A stretch of 10,613 nucleotides of DNA from Bacillota bacterium (GTDB lineage: Bacteria > Bacillota > Bacilli > Paenibacillales > Paenibacillaceae), in contig JAEZZE010000175.1 in assembly GCA_023418755.1 (NCBI GenBank), positions 1 through 10,613 on the forward strand, in the 5' to 3' direction. Position 1 is the stretch's first letter; each line of letters begins with the position of its first letter. This document shows, one piece after another, positions 1 through 7,054 of this stretch. Below the pieces are notes generated by a model that made no database searches, was not told the DNA's origin, and saw only the letters and a list, made by a program, of their open reading frames with translations. The translations under genes were made by a program, and so were the position numbers.

Positions 1-128
1 TCGTCGCGCTGGGCCACCTGGAGAGCGAACAGCCGGGCATGAAGCTGTTGGCCGAGCGCCTTCAAGCTCGCTTTCCGGACGTTCCGGTCCGCTTCTGTCC
101 GGTCGAGCCGGCTTTGCGGAGCTTGTAG
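1..128 (+). CDS. Nif3-like dinuclear metal-centre protein, C-terminal fragment
   Basis: Only the last 41 codons are in the window (reading frame starting at base 3, stop TAG at 126-128); the 5' part lies beyond the left edge. The fragment contains GHLESEQPG followed by a LLAERLQ helix, a short FPDVPV strand and a C-terminal tail. This resembles the end of Nif3/YqfO-type proteins (often annotated GTP cyclohydrolase 1 type 2 homologue), where a GH-x-x-(S/T)-E motif near the C-terminus contributes to the dinuclear metal site. The biochemical role of the family is poorly settled. The gene converges on the glycosidase operon and is probably unrelated to it. The call rests on a short stretch, so confidence is moderate. 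Confidence 0.6.
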   Translation, partial: VALGHLESEQPGMKLLAERLQARFPDVPVRFCPVEPALRSL

Positions 129-266
129 CCGTTACTTGTTGGCGATTGTTGACGCGGTTTTCCGTTTCTGCGCGTTTGCGCACGGAGCCGAACACGAACA
201 AGCGGACTTGAGCGAAAAGTCGACTGACTCATAAGCGGAGTTACTTAAGATGATCAATTGACAAAA

Positions 267-285
267 TAGGAGGATGTACCTCCTA
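267..285. repeat. Perfect 7-bp inverted repeat TAGGAGG/CCTCCTA
   Basis: TAGGAGG (267-273), a 5-nt loop and CCTCCTA (279-285) form a perfect hairpin. Its right-hand 13 bases, GGATGTACCTCCT (272-284), recur as an exact reverse complement at 923-935. A TTGACA hexamer sits just upstream (258-263), but no good -10 follows at normal spacing, so no promoter is called. Function unknown. Confidence 0.55.
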
Positions 286-324
286 CAGATCTAATCGTGA
301 CACACATCGGTACCAAATAAATGG

Positions 325-371
325 AAAATACCAATTTTAATCAAAAATTGTTTGTTAATAAGCGGTATTTT
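325..371. repeat. AT-rich nested inverted repeat
   Basis: The outer arms AAAATACC (325-332) and GGTATTTT (364-371) are exact reverse complements. They enclose a second dyad, AATTTT (333-338) and AAAATT (344-349), with a 5-nt loop. The structure sits in the AT-rich stretch just left of the tandem array. It could be a cruciform, a protein-binding site or part of a degraded mobile sequence; nothing here decides which. Confidence 0.5.
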
Positions 372-418
372 GCTTTCGAACAGGCTTCATACACACGGAA
401 CGAAACAGGGTGAACTGA

Positions 419-812
419 TAAGCACGCCGTGCGGGCTTATGGGACAGAACTATGCTCGGGTGCGAGAGTTAAGCATGTCGTGCGGACTTATTGACCTGAA
501 GTGGGCCCGGATGTGAGAGATAAGCACGTGGTGCGGGCTTATGGGCCTGAAGTGGGCCAAGGCGCGACAGATAAGCACGCCGTGCGGGCTTATTGGCCTG
601 AACTGGGCCCGGGTGTGAGAGATAAGCACGCTGTGCGGGCTTATTGGCCTGAACCGGGCCCCGGTGCGACTGATAAGCACGTCGTGCGGACTTATTGGCC
701 CTGAAGTGAGCCCGGGTGCGACTGATAAGCACGCCGTGCGGGCTTATTGGCCAGAACTGTGCCCAGGTGCGACTGATAAGCACGTCGTGCGGGCTTATTG
801 GCCTGAACGGGG
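419..812. repeat. Tandem array, about 7.7 units of 51 bp
   Basis: Units begin with TAAGC at 419, 470, 521, 572, 623, 674, 726 and 777. Spacing is exactly 51 except for one 52-bp step caused by an extra C in the sixth unit; the eighth unit decays after about 36 bases. Each unit carries overlapping dyads: an outer TAAGC...GCTTA (reduced to TAAG...CTTA in units 2 and 6) and an inner GCAC-NNN-GTGC, intact in all units but the second (GCAT). Most units add a GGCC...GGCC dyad. Only scattered substitutions separate the units, and there are no unique spacers. The sequence just left of 419 (GGGTGaACTGA) matches a unit tail, so the array once extended further. It looks like a structured intergenic minisatellite. 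Function unknown. Confidence 0.9.
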
Positions 813-937
813 ATGTTTACCGGAGTAGTTGTGGTCAAGTATGCCTGGACTCGCCTCATACGCTCCTAAAATTACTTTGTAACGGGTTACCCATTCAGAT
901 TTTAGGAGCGTATAGCATCGGAAGGAGGTACATCCCC
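809..937. repeat. Palindromic element bounded by GGGGATGT-ACC arms
   Basis: The left arm GGGGATGTTTACC (809-821) and right arm GGTACATCCCC (927-937) are reverse complements except for a TT insertion in the left arm. They enclose the 15-bp hairpin at 858-913. The right arm continues into AGGAGGTACATCC (923-935), the exact reverse complement of 272-284. The roughly 130-bp layout resembles a miniature inverted-repeat element, but no target duplication or transposase is visible, so this is only a candidate. Confidence 0.4.
858..913. repeat. 15-bp perfect hairpin with 26-nt loop
   Basis: ATACGCTCCTAAAAT (858-872) and ATTTTAGGAGCGTAT (899-913) are perfect reverse complements. The loop contains a second small dyad, GTAAC-gg-GTTAC (879-890). 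The hairpin lies about 94 bases past the stop of the GH43-type gene and may act as a bidirectional transcription end or as an RNA-stabilising 3' structure for the operon. Neither side has a T run, so it is not a standard intrinsic terminator. Confidence 0.7.
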
Positions 938-1006
938 CTTGACTCTTTAGTATGGATCATCTTTCAGGCAACTTGCACCGACTATGGGACAGCCCCGTAA
1001 GCTTCC

Positions 1007-1888
1007 TTATTCGGCGAGTCGAAGCCGGCCGTCTTGTTCGAGCAGCGGGAGGAAGACGGGCCGCTCGAGCGGAGTCGCGTTCGGCGTGTGCAAGGCGAGA
1101 AACAGATCGCCTTCGAACGTCTTGAAGATCATGCCGTGACCGCCGTCGCTTTCGTAGATCGGATCGGACTGCTGCACCCAAGGGCCTTCGATGCCGCCGT
1201 TCATGGAACGGGCCGTGCCTTGAGCGTACCGGCCGCCTCGGAAGCTCGACCACAGGAGAAGCAGCGTGCCGTCCTCGCAGCGGTGGGCGAACGGGCCGTC
1301 CGTTACGTAGCCGATGCCGTGTTTAACCGATTTAACCGCTTCGACCCACTTCGCGTCCCGCGCGGCGAAGAGCTCGATCGGTTCCCCGATCGCCCGGTCC
1401 AACACGGGCGACAGACGGAGCGCGCATACGGTTCCGTTCTTGATCTGCACCCATTCGTGGCAGAAGATCATCCAAGGGGTGCCTTCGTCGTCGACCCATA
1501 GGGTGCCGTCCAGGCACTCCCAGTCGCGAGGCGTGACCGGGCCGTCGCTATGCGGCCGGAAAGGCCCGAGGGGGTGTTCCGCGATCAGCACCTGGGTGCC
1601 CCGGCAGACGCCGTCCGCCTTAAACGTGGCGAACATATAATATTTTCCTTGATAGGCGTGCACCTCGGGCGCCCAGTAGTTCTTGTCCGACCAGAAGTCC
1701 GCTTCCGGGCGAAATGCCGGGAACGGGCCTTCCCACTGCTCCAAATCTTGGCTGCGATAGACGTCGAAGCCGATTCCCTTGCTCTTCCAAATATCCGGGT
1801 CGGTCGATCCGTACAAATAATAGCAGCCTTCCCCGTCGTGTCTCAGCACGAAAGGATCTCTCATCTGAATTTGATCTTTTGTCGGCAT
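1007..1888 (-). CDS. GH43-type glycosyl hydrolase, cytoplasmic
   Basis: Five-bladed beta-propeller glycosidase of the GH43 type, probably removing or cleaving arabinose/xylose-type residues from imported oligosaccharides; the exact substrate is unknown. Numbered from the upstream ATG at 1897, visible motifs are MRDPF (Asp14, candidate general base), WAPE (75-78), LDGTLW (Asp130, candidate pKa-modulating Asp), TDGPF (Asp200, where canonical GH43 has the catalytic Glu), and GGHGM (His254, the usual propeller-centre His). There is no signal peptide, so it acts inside the cell. The start is set at the ATG at 1886-1888 (protein 293 aa), because the upstream in-frame ATG (1895-1897) directly abuts AGGAGG with no spacer. 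It is the last gene of the operon, with 26 bases between the chosen start and the preceding stop. Sucrose- or anhydrogalactose-type propeller families are the main alternatives. Confidence 0.85.
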   Translation of the reverse strand: MPTKDQIQMRDPFVLRHDGEGCYYLYGSTDPDIWKSKGIGFDVYRSQDLEQWEGPFPAFRPEADFWSDKNYWAPEVHAYQGKYYMFATFKADGVCRGTQVLIAEHPLGPFRPHSDGPVTPRDWECLDGTLWVDDEGTPWMIFCHEWVQIKNGTVCALRLSPVLDRAIGEPIELFAARDAKWVEAVKSVKHGIGYVTDGPFAHRCEDGTLLLLWSSFRGGRYAQGTARSMNGGIEGPWVQQSDPIYESDGGHGMIFKTFEGDLFLALHTPNATPLERPVFLPLLEQDGRLRLAE

Positions 1889-1897
1889 TGTCGTCAT

Positions 1898-1903
1898 CCT
1901 CCT
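1898..1903 (-). promoter_or_regulatory. Ribosome binding site of the GH43-type gene
   Basis: AGGAGG on the minus strand lies 9 bases before the ATG at 1886-1888 and 0 bases before the in-frame ATG at 1895-1897. This favours the downstream start. Confidence 0.75.
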
Positions 1904-1914
1904 AACGGTTGAAT

Positions 1915-3558
1915 TTATTCATAGCCGGGCAGTACGACGCCCGGGCAAGACGACGATACGAATTCGCCGCCGTTAAATTCCAATCGTTCGTTGCCTTCTA
2001 CGCGGAAGGCATACTCCGTTCCTTGCCAATCCATTCGGCCTTCCACGGCTCTGACGGTCATGCCGACGATCGCTTTCAGCGCGCCGTCCCGATCGGAGAC
2101 GATCCGGACGCCGGCCGGGAAACGGCCGATCCGCCGCCCATCGGCATAAATGGAGCATTCCTCGGCGCCGTTCGCGAGTTCGTAGGAAACTTCGTTCACG
2201 ATTCGCGCGTAAGCGGACTGATCCGCCAGTTTGGAGCCGTGATCCATCGGGTAGGGGAGAAGGCCCGTAAACCACAGCTCGCCGTCCGGCGTCGGCAGAA
2301 TGCCGCAAAGCCGCTCGACGTAATCGAGCATGCACAGAATCGCCGGGGAGTACGATTCCGTATACCCTTCCTCTCCCGTCCAAGGACTCAGGCACTGGCC
2401 GAATCGCGTCATTCTCGATAGAGCCGATAGAATCGGCTGCATGACCCAAGTGAGCTCGACATGCCGGCCGTGCTTCTCGAATGCGTGCGGAGCGCGGATC
2501 AAGCTGAGGAAATTCGTCGCTCCCGCCCATGTGTTGTATGTCGAGTGAGGATCGAATCTCGGATCGTCCATCGCGATCGACGTAAACGGATATTTGGCGA
2601 AAAACTTGCGCGTATTCAGCAAATAGCGCTCAAGACTGGCGGCGAACAGCTTGTCGTCGCCCACTTCGCAGGCGAGCACGCGAAGCAGGATGTCGGATTG
2701 CAGGCGCACGAACCGGTCCTGCTTGTCCCGATCGTAGAAGAATCCGTCCTTCTCGTCGAAGCAGTGCTTGAACAATGCTAGCAGCGACTCCTCGGCGCGG
2801 GTCTCCCAGTCTGCGTCCAACCCCAGCTCCTTCGCCATCTTGCCCAGATAGACGCGGGAGCAGTAGACGCTGGCCGTCAGATCCGGCGCCAGGAACGGGA
2901 CGAGCGGAGAATCCGGATCGACCTTGGCCGGGTCGTCCCGATGCGGCGTATCCGCGACATGCCAGAAGCGGGGGGACAGGTCGTGTCCGGTATCGAAAGC
3001 GCAGAAAGCTTCGACGCATCCGGTTCCCCGGGTATTGCGATTGTTTGCCAGCCATTCGTCGAATTTCGCCAGCGCTTCGTACATTTTTCGAAGAAAAGCT
3101 TGATCCCGGCCGTTCAGCAAATAATGATTCCAGACGCTCCTGGCAGGCGGGGTAACGAGCTGAATCTGACGGAATACCGGCCGATTGACGGCGACTTTGT
3201 ACGGAATGAGGCCGTCTTCGCGCTGATGGTCGGCAAACTGCTCGTAAGTCGCGCCGGAGACGGAAGGGACGAACCGGGATAACAGCTCCGCGTTGATCGT
3301 CCCCGTGCTTTCCAGCCAGCAGCCCTTGTATACGCCGCCTTCCTGCAGCACGGGAGCGGCTTCGTCTTCGCGGGCAACGCAGTCGAGCAGCTTGTAGATC
3401 GCGGAATAATAAGCGCTTTCGAGCGTTCCCGGAGAAGCCGCGAACTTGACGCCCGAACGGGCGAACTCCGCGAGAATGTCCCTGTCAGAGTCGCTCTTCA
3501 AATTACCCGCCTGGCTGACCAGGTCGATGGATCTCAAACGTTCCAATAGCGTTTCCAT
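1915..3558 (-). CDS. (alpha/alpha)6-barrel glycosidase, MGH1/GH63-like
   Basis: 547-residue protein resembling six-hairpin glycosidases of the mannosylglycerate-hydrolase/GH63 type. Visible landmarks are HQREDGLIPY (111-120), a W-x-Y-like segment SVWNHYLLNGRDQAFL (141-156), DTGHDLSPRF (189-198), which matches the SGxDxSPR region where the GH63-type catalytic acid sits (candidate Asp193), APDLTASVY (224-232), and WTGEEGYTESY (393-403) with glutamates that could supply the base. The last 90 or so residues look beta-rich and may be a small accessory domain. There is no signal peptide or membrane segment, so it is cytoplasmic. The start ATG (3556-3558) has a weak AAGGGG site 10 bases upstream. 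It follows the regulator by 30 bases and precedes the GH43-type gene closely, so the two enzymes probably act on the same imported sugar. The fold class is fairly sure; the substrate is not. Confidence 0.7.
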   Translation of the reverse strand: METLLERLRSIDLVSQAGNLKSDSDRDILAEFARSGVKFAASPGTLESAYYSAIYKLLDCVAREDEAAPVLQEGGVYKGCWLESTGTINAELLSRFVPSVSGATYEQFADHQREDGLIPYKVAVNRPVFRQIQLVTPPARSVWNHYLLNGRDQAFLRKMYEALAKFDEWLANNRNTRGTGCVEAFCAFDTGHDLSPRFWHVADTPHRDDPAKVDPDSPLVPFLAPDLTASVYCSRVYLGKMAKELGLDADWETRAEESLLALFKHCFDEKDGFFYDRDKQDRFVRLQSDILLRVLACEVGDDKLFAASLERYLLNTRKFFAKYPFTSIAMDDPRFDPHSTYNTWAGATNFLSLIRAPHAFEKHGRHVELTWVMQPILSALSRMTRFGQCLSPWTGEEGYTESYSPAILCMLDYVERLCGILPTPDGELWFTGLLPYPMDHGSKLADQSAYARIVNEVSYELANGAEECSIYADGRRIGRFPAGVRIVSDRDGALKAIVGMTVRAVEGRMDWQGTEYAFRVEGNERLEFNGGEFVSSSCPGVVLPGYE

Positions 3559-3588
3559 TGGCGAGGCACCCCTTTTTTTCTTGCAGGA

Positions 3589-5220
3589 TCAGCGCTTATA
3601 TTCCGACGGGCTGACCCCGGTAATGGATTTGAACACCTGGCTGAAATAGGTCGAATTCTGAAATCCGACCATTTCGCTGATTTCGTAAACCATATACTTG
3701 CCGGTTACGAGCAGTTCCTTGGCCTTCTCGATCCGGTATTTGTTAAAGTAAGTCACGAACGGTTCGCCGGTCATCTTCTTGAACAGTTGGCTGAGATAGT
3801 TCCGGTTGACATGAATGTTCGCGGCGATCTCTTCCAGCGTAATGTTCATGTGGTAGCATTTCTCGATATAGTCGGAGATGACCCGGTCGATGAGCGCGTG
3901 GCTTTTTTTGCCTTGCAGGGTTTCTTTGATCTGGGCGATCGTACGCGTGATCTGCTCGTCCATCCAATCGATCAGCTGTCTCGACGAACTGCAGCGGTTA
4001 AGCGCGACGAGCATGTCCTCCAGCCCGAGTTCGGACGCCTCGTCGCCCGCAGCGCCTGCGGTGGCCATCGTCCAAACCGAGGTTTGCCAGGCGCTGATCA
4101 CTCCGGAGCAAACGCCTTTAAGCGCGGGCAGGGAGGAGGATTGCAAGGCCGGATCCGTCTTTAACTGCTGCCACAGCTCGGCCGCGTCTTGAAGCTGCTT
4201 CTGGAAGATAGCGTCGTGCAGCTTCCGGATCGTATCGAGCGGCATGATCCGCTCCGCTTCGGCGGCCGATTTCCCGAGGTAGGGATAGATCCGGTTCCAA
4301 TCGTTCATCTCCGCCGTTTCGATGGCGCTCTGGCTTTCCAGGAACGAATCGATAATATGCGAATAGCCCATCCGAGCCGTACCCAGTCCGCCCAACATGG
4401 AGATCTTCATGAACTGCAGGACGCTTTCCACGACTGCGGTCGAGGCCCGTAGAATAAGCGGCTGGGACTCTTCGGACGGAGCCGTGCCCAGAAACACGAT
4501 GACGAAGTCCGTATCCGAGTATTCGATGATCTCGGCCGACAACCGCGAATGCTCGTCAAGCTGCTTGCCGAGAACCTCGCGAATGATGTTGCCGGTCCCG
4601 AAGCGGAGCAGCTGCCAATCCCGCTCGCCCGTTCTCGTTCGGCCTTCGGTCCGAATCAAGCTGAGCGTAAGCACTTGGACGGTCGTCTCCGCCGGCAAGC
4701 CCATGAACGAGATTCGTTGCCAGGGCAGTTCGTCCCGGCGATAACGCGTGGACAGCAAGTCGCGGAAAAACATCTCTCTCATCGAGCGCTGTACGATATC
4801 CTGCTGCCGGACGTAGCTGGCGAGCAATTCGTCCCGCTCTTTGGAATCGTTAAGCTGCTGGACCACCTCGCGAACGACGAATTCGATTTCGGAGATGCTC
4901 GGAGGCTTCAGCAGGAAGTGCTGAATGCCCTCGGTGACGGCTTTCCTCGCGTTGGCATAATCGTCGTACCCGCTCAGGATGACGACGGGAAACTCGGGAT
5001 CGATCTCGTGGATCGCTTTCGTGAGCTGGAACCCGTCCATCTCGGGCATATAGATGTCGGTAATGACGATGTCCGGTTTGCATTCGCGGAACAGCTCGAG
5101 CGCCTGAACGCCGTCCGCCGCCGTTCCGATGACGCGAATGCCCATCTCTTCCCAAGGAACGTGCTTGAGCAGGCCGTCGATCACGTAACGATCGTCATCC
5201 ACCAATAGAATCGTATTCAT
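3589..5220 (-). CDS. YesN-type response regulator, AraC family
   Basis: 543-residue regulator paired with the kinase gene upstream. The receiver domain spans about residues 1-122, with acidic pocket DDD (8-10), phosphoacceptor Asp55 in ITDIYMPEMDG, Ser83 and Lys105 in LLKPP. Residues about 125-440 form the long linker/middle region usual for this class; no specific motif is recognised there. The C-terminus (about 445-543) is an AraC DNA-binding domain with two helix-turn-helix units: TLEEIAANIHVNRNYLSQLF (461-480), and a second one from about 511 ending in GVSPSEYKR. It should activate transport and glycosidase genes when phosphorylated. The start is the ATG at 5218-5220, 8 bases after GAGGAG; an in-frame TTG 6 bases earlier is too close to that site. 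The start overlaps the end of the kinase gene by 26 bases, indicating translational coupling. Confidence 0.93.
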   Translation of the reverse strand: MNTILLVDDDRYVIDGLLKHVPWEEMGIRVIGTAADGVQALELFRECKPDIVITDIYMPEMDGFQLTKAIHEIDPEFPVVILSGYDDYANARKAVTEGIQHFLLKPPSISEIEFVVREVVQQLNDSKERDELLASYVRQQDIVQRSMREMFFRDLLSTRYRRDELPWQRISFMGLPAETTVQVLTLSLIRTEGRTRTGERDWQLLRFGTGNIIREVLGKQLDEHSRLSAEIIEYSDTDFVIVFLGTAPSEESQPLILRASTAVVESVLQFMKISMLGGLGTARMGYSHIIDSFLESQSAIETAEMNDWNRIYPYLGKSAAEAERIMPLDTIRKLHDAIFQKQLQDAAELWQQLKTDPALQSSSLPALKGVCSGVISAWQTSVWTMATAGAAGDEASELGLEDMLVALNRCSSSRQLIDWMDEQITRTIAQIKETLQGKKSHALIDRVISDYIEKCYHMNITLEEIAANIHVNRNYLSQLFKKMTGEPFVTYFNKYRIEKAKELLVTGKYMVYEISEMVGFQNSTYFSQVFKSITGVSPSEYKR

Positions 5221-7018
5221 TTGCAAGACTCCTCGTTAGTTGATTCAGTTCTTCTTCGTCGCGAATAAGAGGGAGTCGAATGGATACCCGGGTAAAGCCC
5301 GATTCCAATCGGTCGATTCCGACGCCGTACGACGGTCCGCAATACAATTGGATTCGATCGATGACGTTGCGAATGCCGATGCCTCCGGTATTATCGATAT
5401 CGAATCCGGGCGGGAGACCGACCCCGTTGTCGAGAATGGAAATTTTCAGACCCTGTTGTCCGTTATCGTATTCCGTCTCGACCGTCACGCGAATGACCGC
5501 CTGGTCCGAGCGGCTGCCGAAGCCGTGAATGACGGCGTTCTCCAGGAACGGCTGAATGACGATTTTCGGAATGAGGCAGGAGAACAGATCGGGCTCCGAA
5601 TGTTCGGAATAGGCGATGGCGAAGTTCTGCCGGAATTTCTGAATCGCGATGTAACAGCGCGCGTGATCGAGTTCGTCCTTCACCGTGACGTACCATTTGT
5701 CGTTGCTCAGTCCGATGCGGAACAGCCGCGACAATTGGTGGACCATCTGGCTGATTTCATGCGCGTTGTAATCGAGCGCGCGCCAATGAATCATATCGAG
5801 CGTGTTGTATAGAAAATGCGGCTTGATCTGCGCGTGGAGCAGGTTAAGCTCCGCTTCCCGGCGATCCCGGTGTTCCTTGTTCAGACGGTCGATCAACTCC
5901 TTCAACCGAAGCACCATGCGGTTAAAGTGTGTCGTGAGATATAAATACTCCTGAATGCTCGAGGCGTCCATTCGGACGTTGAAGTCCCCTTTCTCAAGGG
6001 CGTGCATGCTCTCTACGATTCCGTGGATCGGGGAGGCGAGCCTCTTTGAGATCCAGAATGCGATCGGAACGGAGACGAGAATCAAAGCGGCGAGCAGCCA
6101 GATCGTAAGTTGCCTGATTTCGCGTCCGCTCTCGAGGAAGACGTCCTTGGGAATGAACTGCATCAAGCTCCAATATTCCGAATTGCTGCCCGAGTCGATC
6201 AGGCTATAATTGCGGCCGTCGATTTCTCCGTTTTTCGGCAATTGCGGCTGATCTTTAATCAACTCGAAAAACTCTCCGACGCCCGCGTTGTCCGCTCCGA
6301 ACCGAAGCATCGCGTCGGATGGGAGCGTCGAAGTAATGTAATTTCCGGTAGAGTCCATGACGACGAAATAATCTTCGTTATGGGAGGAGAGCAGCTTCTT
6401 GGACAAGGCGCTGAACAGCATTTTATCCGGAATATTGATTTTGACGATTCCTAGCGACTGACCGTGATTGCTGATAATCCGTTGGACGTAGCTGACCATT
6501 CGAATTTCGGACAACCCGTTAGAGTAGGGATGGGAGGCGAGCCAGAAGCCGTCGGCTCTGGTCATTCGACCGTACCAGCCTTGCTCCTCCGCGTCCTTGT
6601 ACGTGTAGAGAAAACGGTCCTGAACCGGGAGATAGGGATAATTCCAATCCGTATACAGCTCGATGGAATAGACGCCCGTCTTCACGGACAGCATTTTTTG
6701 AAATTCGTCGTATATGTCTTTGCTCTTGGAATAGAAGTCGTAGAAGCTCGTCGGACTCGTCGACAAGTAGCCTCGAATAAGCTCGTTCGTTACAATGAAT
6801 CTCGCCGTATCCTGAATCCCGGTCACGTAATTGGATAGCTTCTGGGATGTTTCATCCAGAAGCTCCGTTTTCGTTTCCCGGATTTCGCGGTAGGCGAGAT
6901 CCGAATAGGTCGAGTAAAAGATGCCGGCCGATAAGAGCAACAGAAATACGTTAAATCCGATAAAACAGAGCACCATGAGCGTAAACAGCTTGGTCGGATA
7001 TTTAAAGAAAGCACGCAT
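5195..7018 (-). CDS. YesM-type sensor histidine kinase
   Basis: 607-residue membrane kinase. It has a short cytoplasmic start, TM1 about residues 11-37, an extracellular Cache-like sensing region about 40-300, TM2 about 304-324, a HAMP linker about 325-380, and then a His_kinase (LytS/YesM) core with QIKPHFLYNTLD, phosphoacceptor His401. The ATP-binding domain follows: N box PFLENAVIHG (490-499), LDNGVGLP (529-536) and GGIGIRN (545-551). It probably senses an extracellular sugar directly or through the binding protein and phosphorylates the adjacent regulator. The ATG at 7016-7018 has AAGGA 9 bases upstream. It starts 36 bases after the second permease gene and overlaps the regulator gene, so it is part of the same unit. 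Confidence 0.95.
   Translation of the reverse strand: MRAFFKYPTKLFTLMVLCFIGFNVFLLLLSAGIFYSTYSDLAYREIRETKTELLDETSQKLSNYVTGIQDTARFIVTNELIRGYLSTSPTSFYDFYSKSKDIYDEFQKMLSVKTGVYSIELYTDWNYPYLPVQDRFLYTYKDAEEQGWYGRMTRADGFWLASHPYSNGLSEIRMVSYVQRIISNHGQSLGIVKINIPDKMLFSALSKKLLSSHNEDYFVVMDSTGNYITSTLPSDAMLRFGADNAGVGEFFELIKDQPQLPKNGEIDGRNYSLIDSGSNSEYWSLMQFIPKDVFLESGREIRQLTIWLLAALILVSVPIAFWISKRLASPIHGIVESMHALEKGDFNVRMDASSIQEYLYLTTHFNRMVLRLKELIDRLNKEHRDRREAELNLLHAQIKPHFLYNTLDMIHWRALDYNAHEISQMVHQLSRLFRIGLSNDKWYVTVKDELDHARCYIAIQKFRQNFAIAYSEHSEPDLFSCLIPKIVIQPFLENAVIHGFGSRSDQAVIRVTVETEYDNGQQGLKISILDNGVGLPPGFDIDNTGGIGIRNVIDRIQLYCGPSYGVGIDRLESGFTRVSIRLPLIRDEEELNQLTRSLANEYDSIGG
5229..5234 (-). promoter_or_regulatory. 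Ribosome binding site of the response regulator
   Basis: GAGGAG on the minus strand, inside the 3' end of the kinase gene. It lies 8 bases before the ATG at 5218-5220 and only 2 before the alternative TTG, which decides the start. Confidence 0.7.
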
Positions 7019-7054
7019 AGGCTCCAGTCCTTTTCCGGGGTGTCGTTTTCTATT

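Larger units (their letters stand above)
129..1006. other. Long non-coding region between convergent genes
   Basis: No credible gene lies in these 878 bases. Open frames here come from the 51-bp repeat period, a multiple of three, and lack ribosome binding sites. The left part (129-260) holds only a weak hairpin (TGCGC-gttt-GCGCA, 169-182) without a T tract. Positions 300-371 are clearly AT-richer than the flanking genes. The remainder carries the tandem array and hairpins listed separately. Since both flanking genes point inward, transcription termination or insulation must happen here, but no classical terminator with a T run is visible. Confidence 0.8.

Noticed and set aside
162..185. Terminator after the Nif3-like gene
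   Set aside because: The stem is only 5 bp (TGCGC/GCGCA) and no T tract follows.
258..290. Promoter starting with TTGACA
   Set aside because: No acceptable -10 box appears at 16-18 bp spacing, and no gene follows on the plus strand.
419..812. CRISPR array
   Set aside because: The whole 51-bp unit is repeated; there are no unique spacers between short repeats, and no cas genes are present.
450..1000. Small repeat-encoded proteins on either strand
   Set aside because: The frames stay open only because 51 is a multiple of three. They lack ribosome binding sites, overlap on both strands, and a 1-base insertion in the sixth unit breaks the frame.
4549..5208. Long plus-strand open frame opposite the response regulator
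   Set aside because: It is antisense to a protein with intact receiver and AraC motifs, resembles no family I know, and reflects high GC codon bias.
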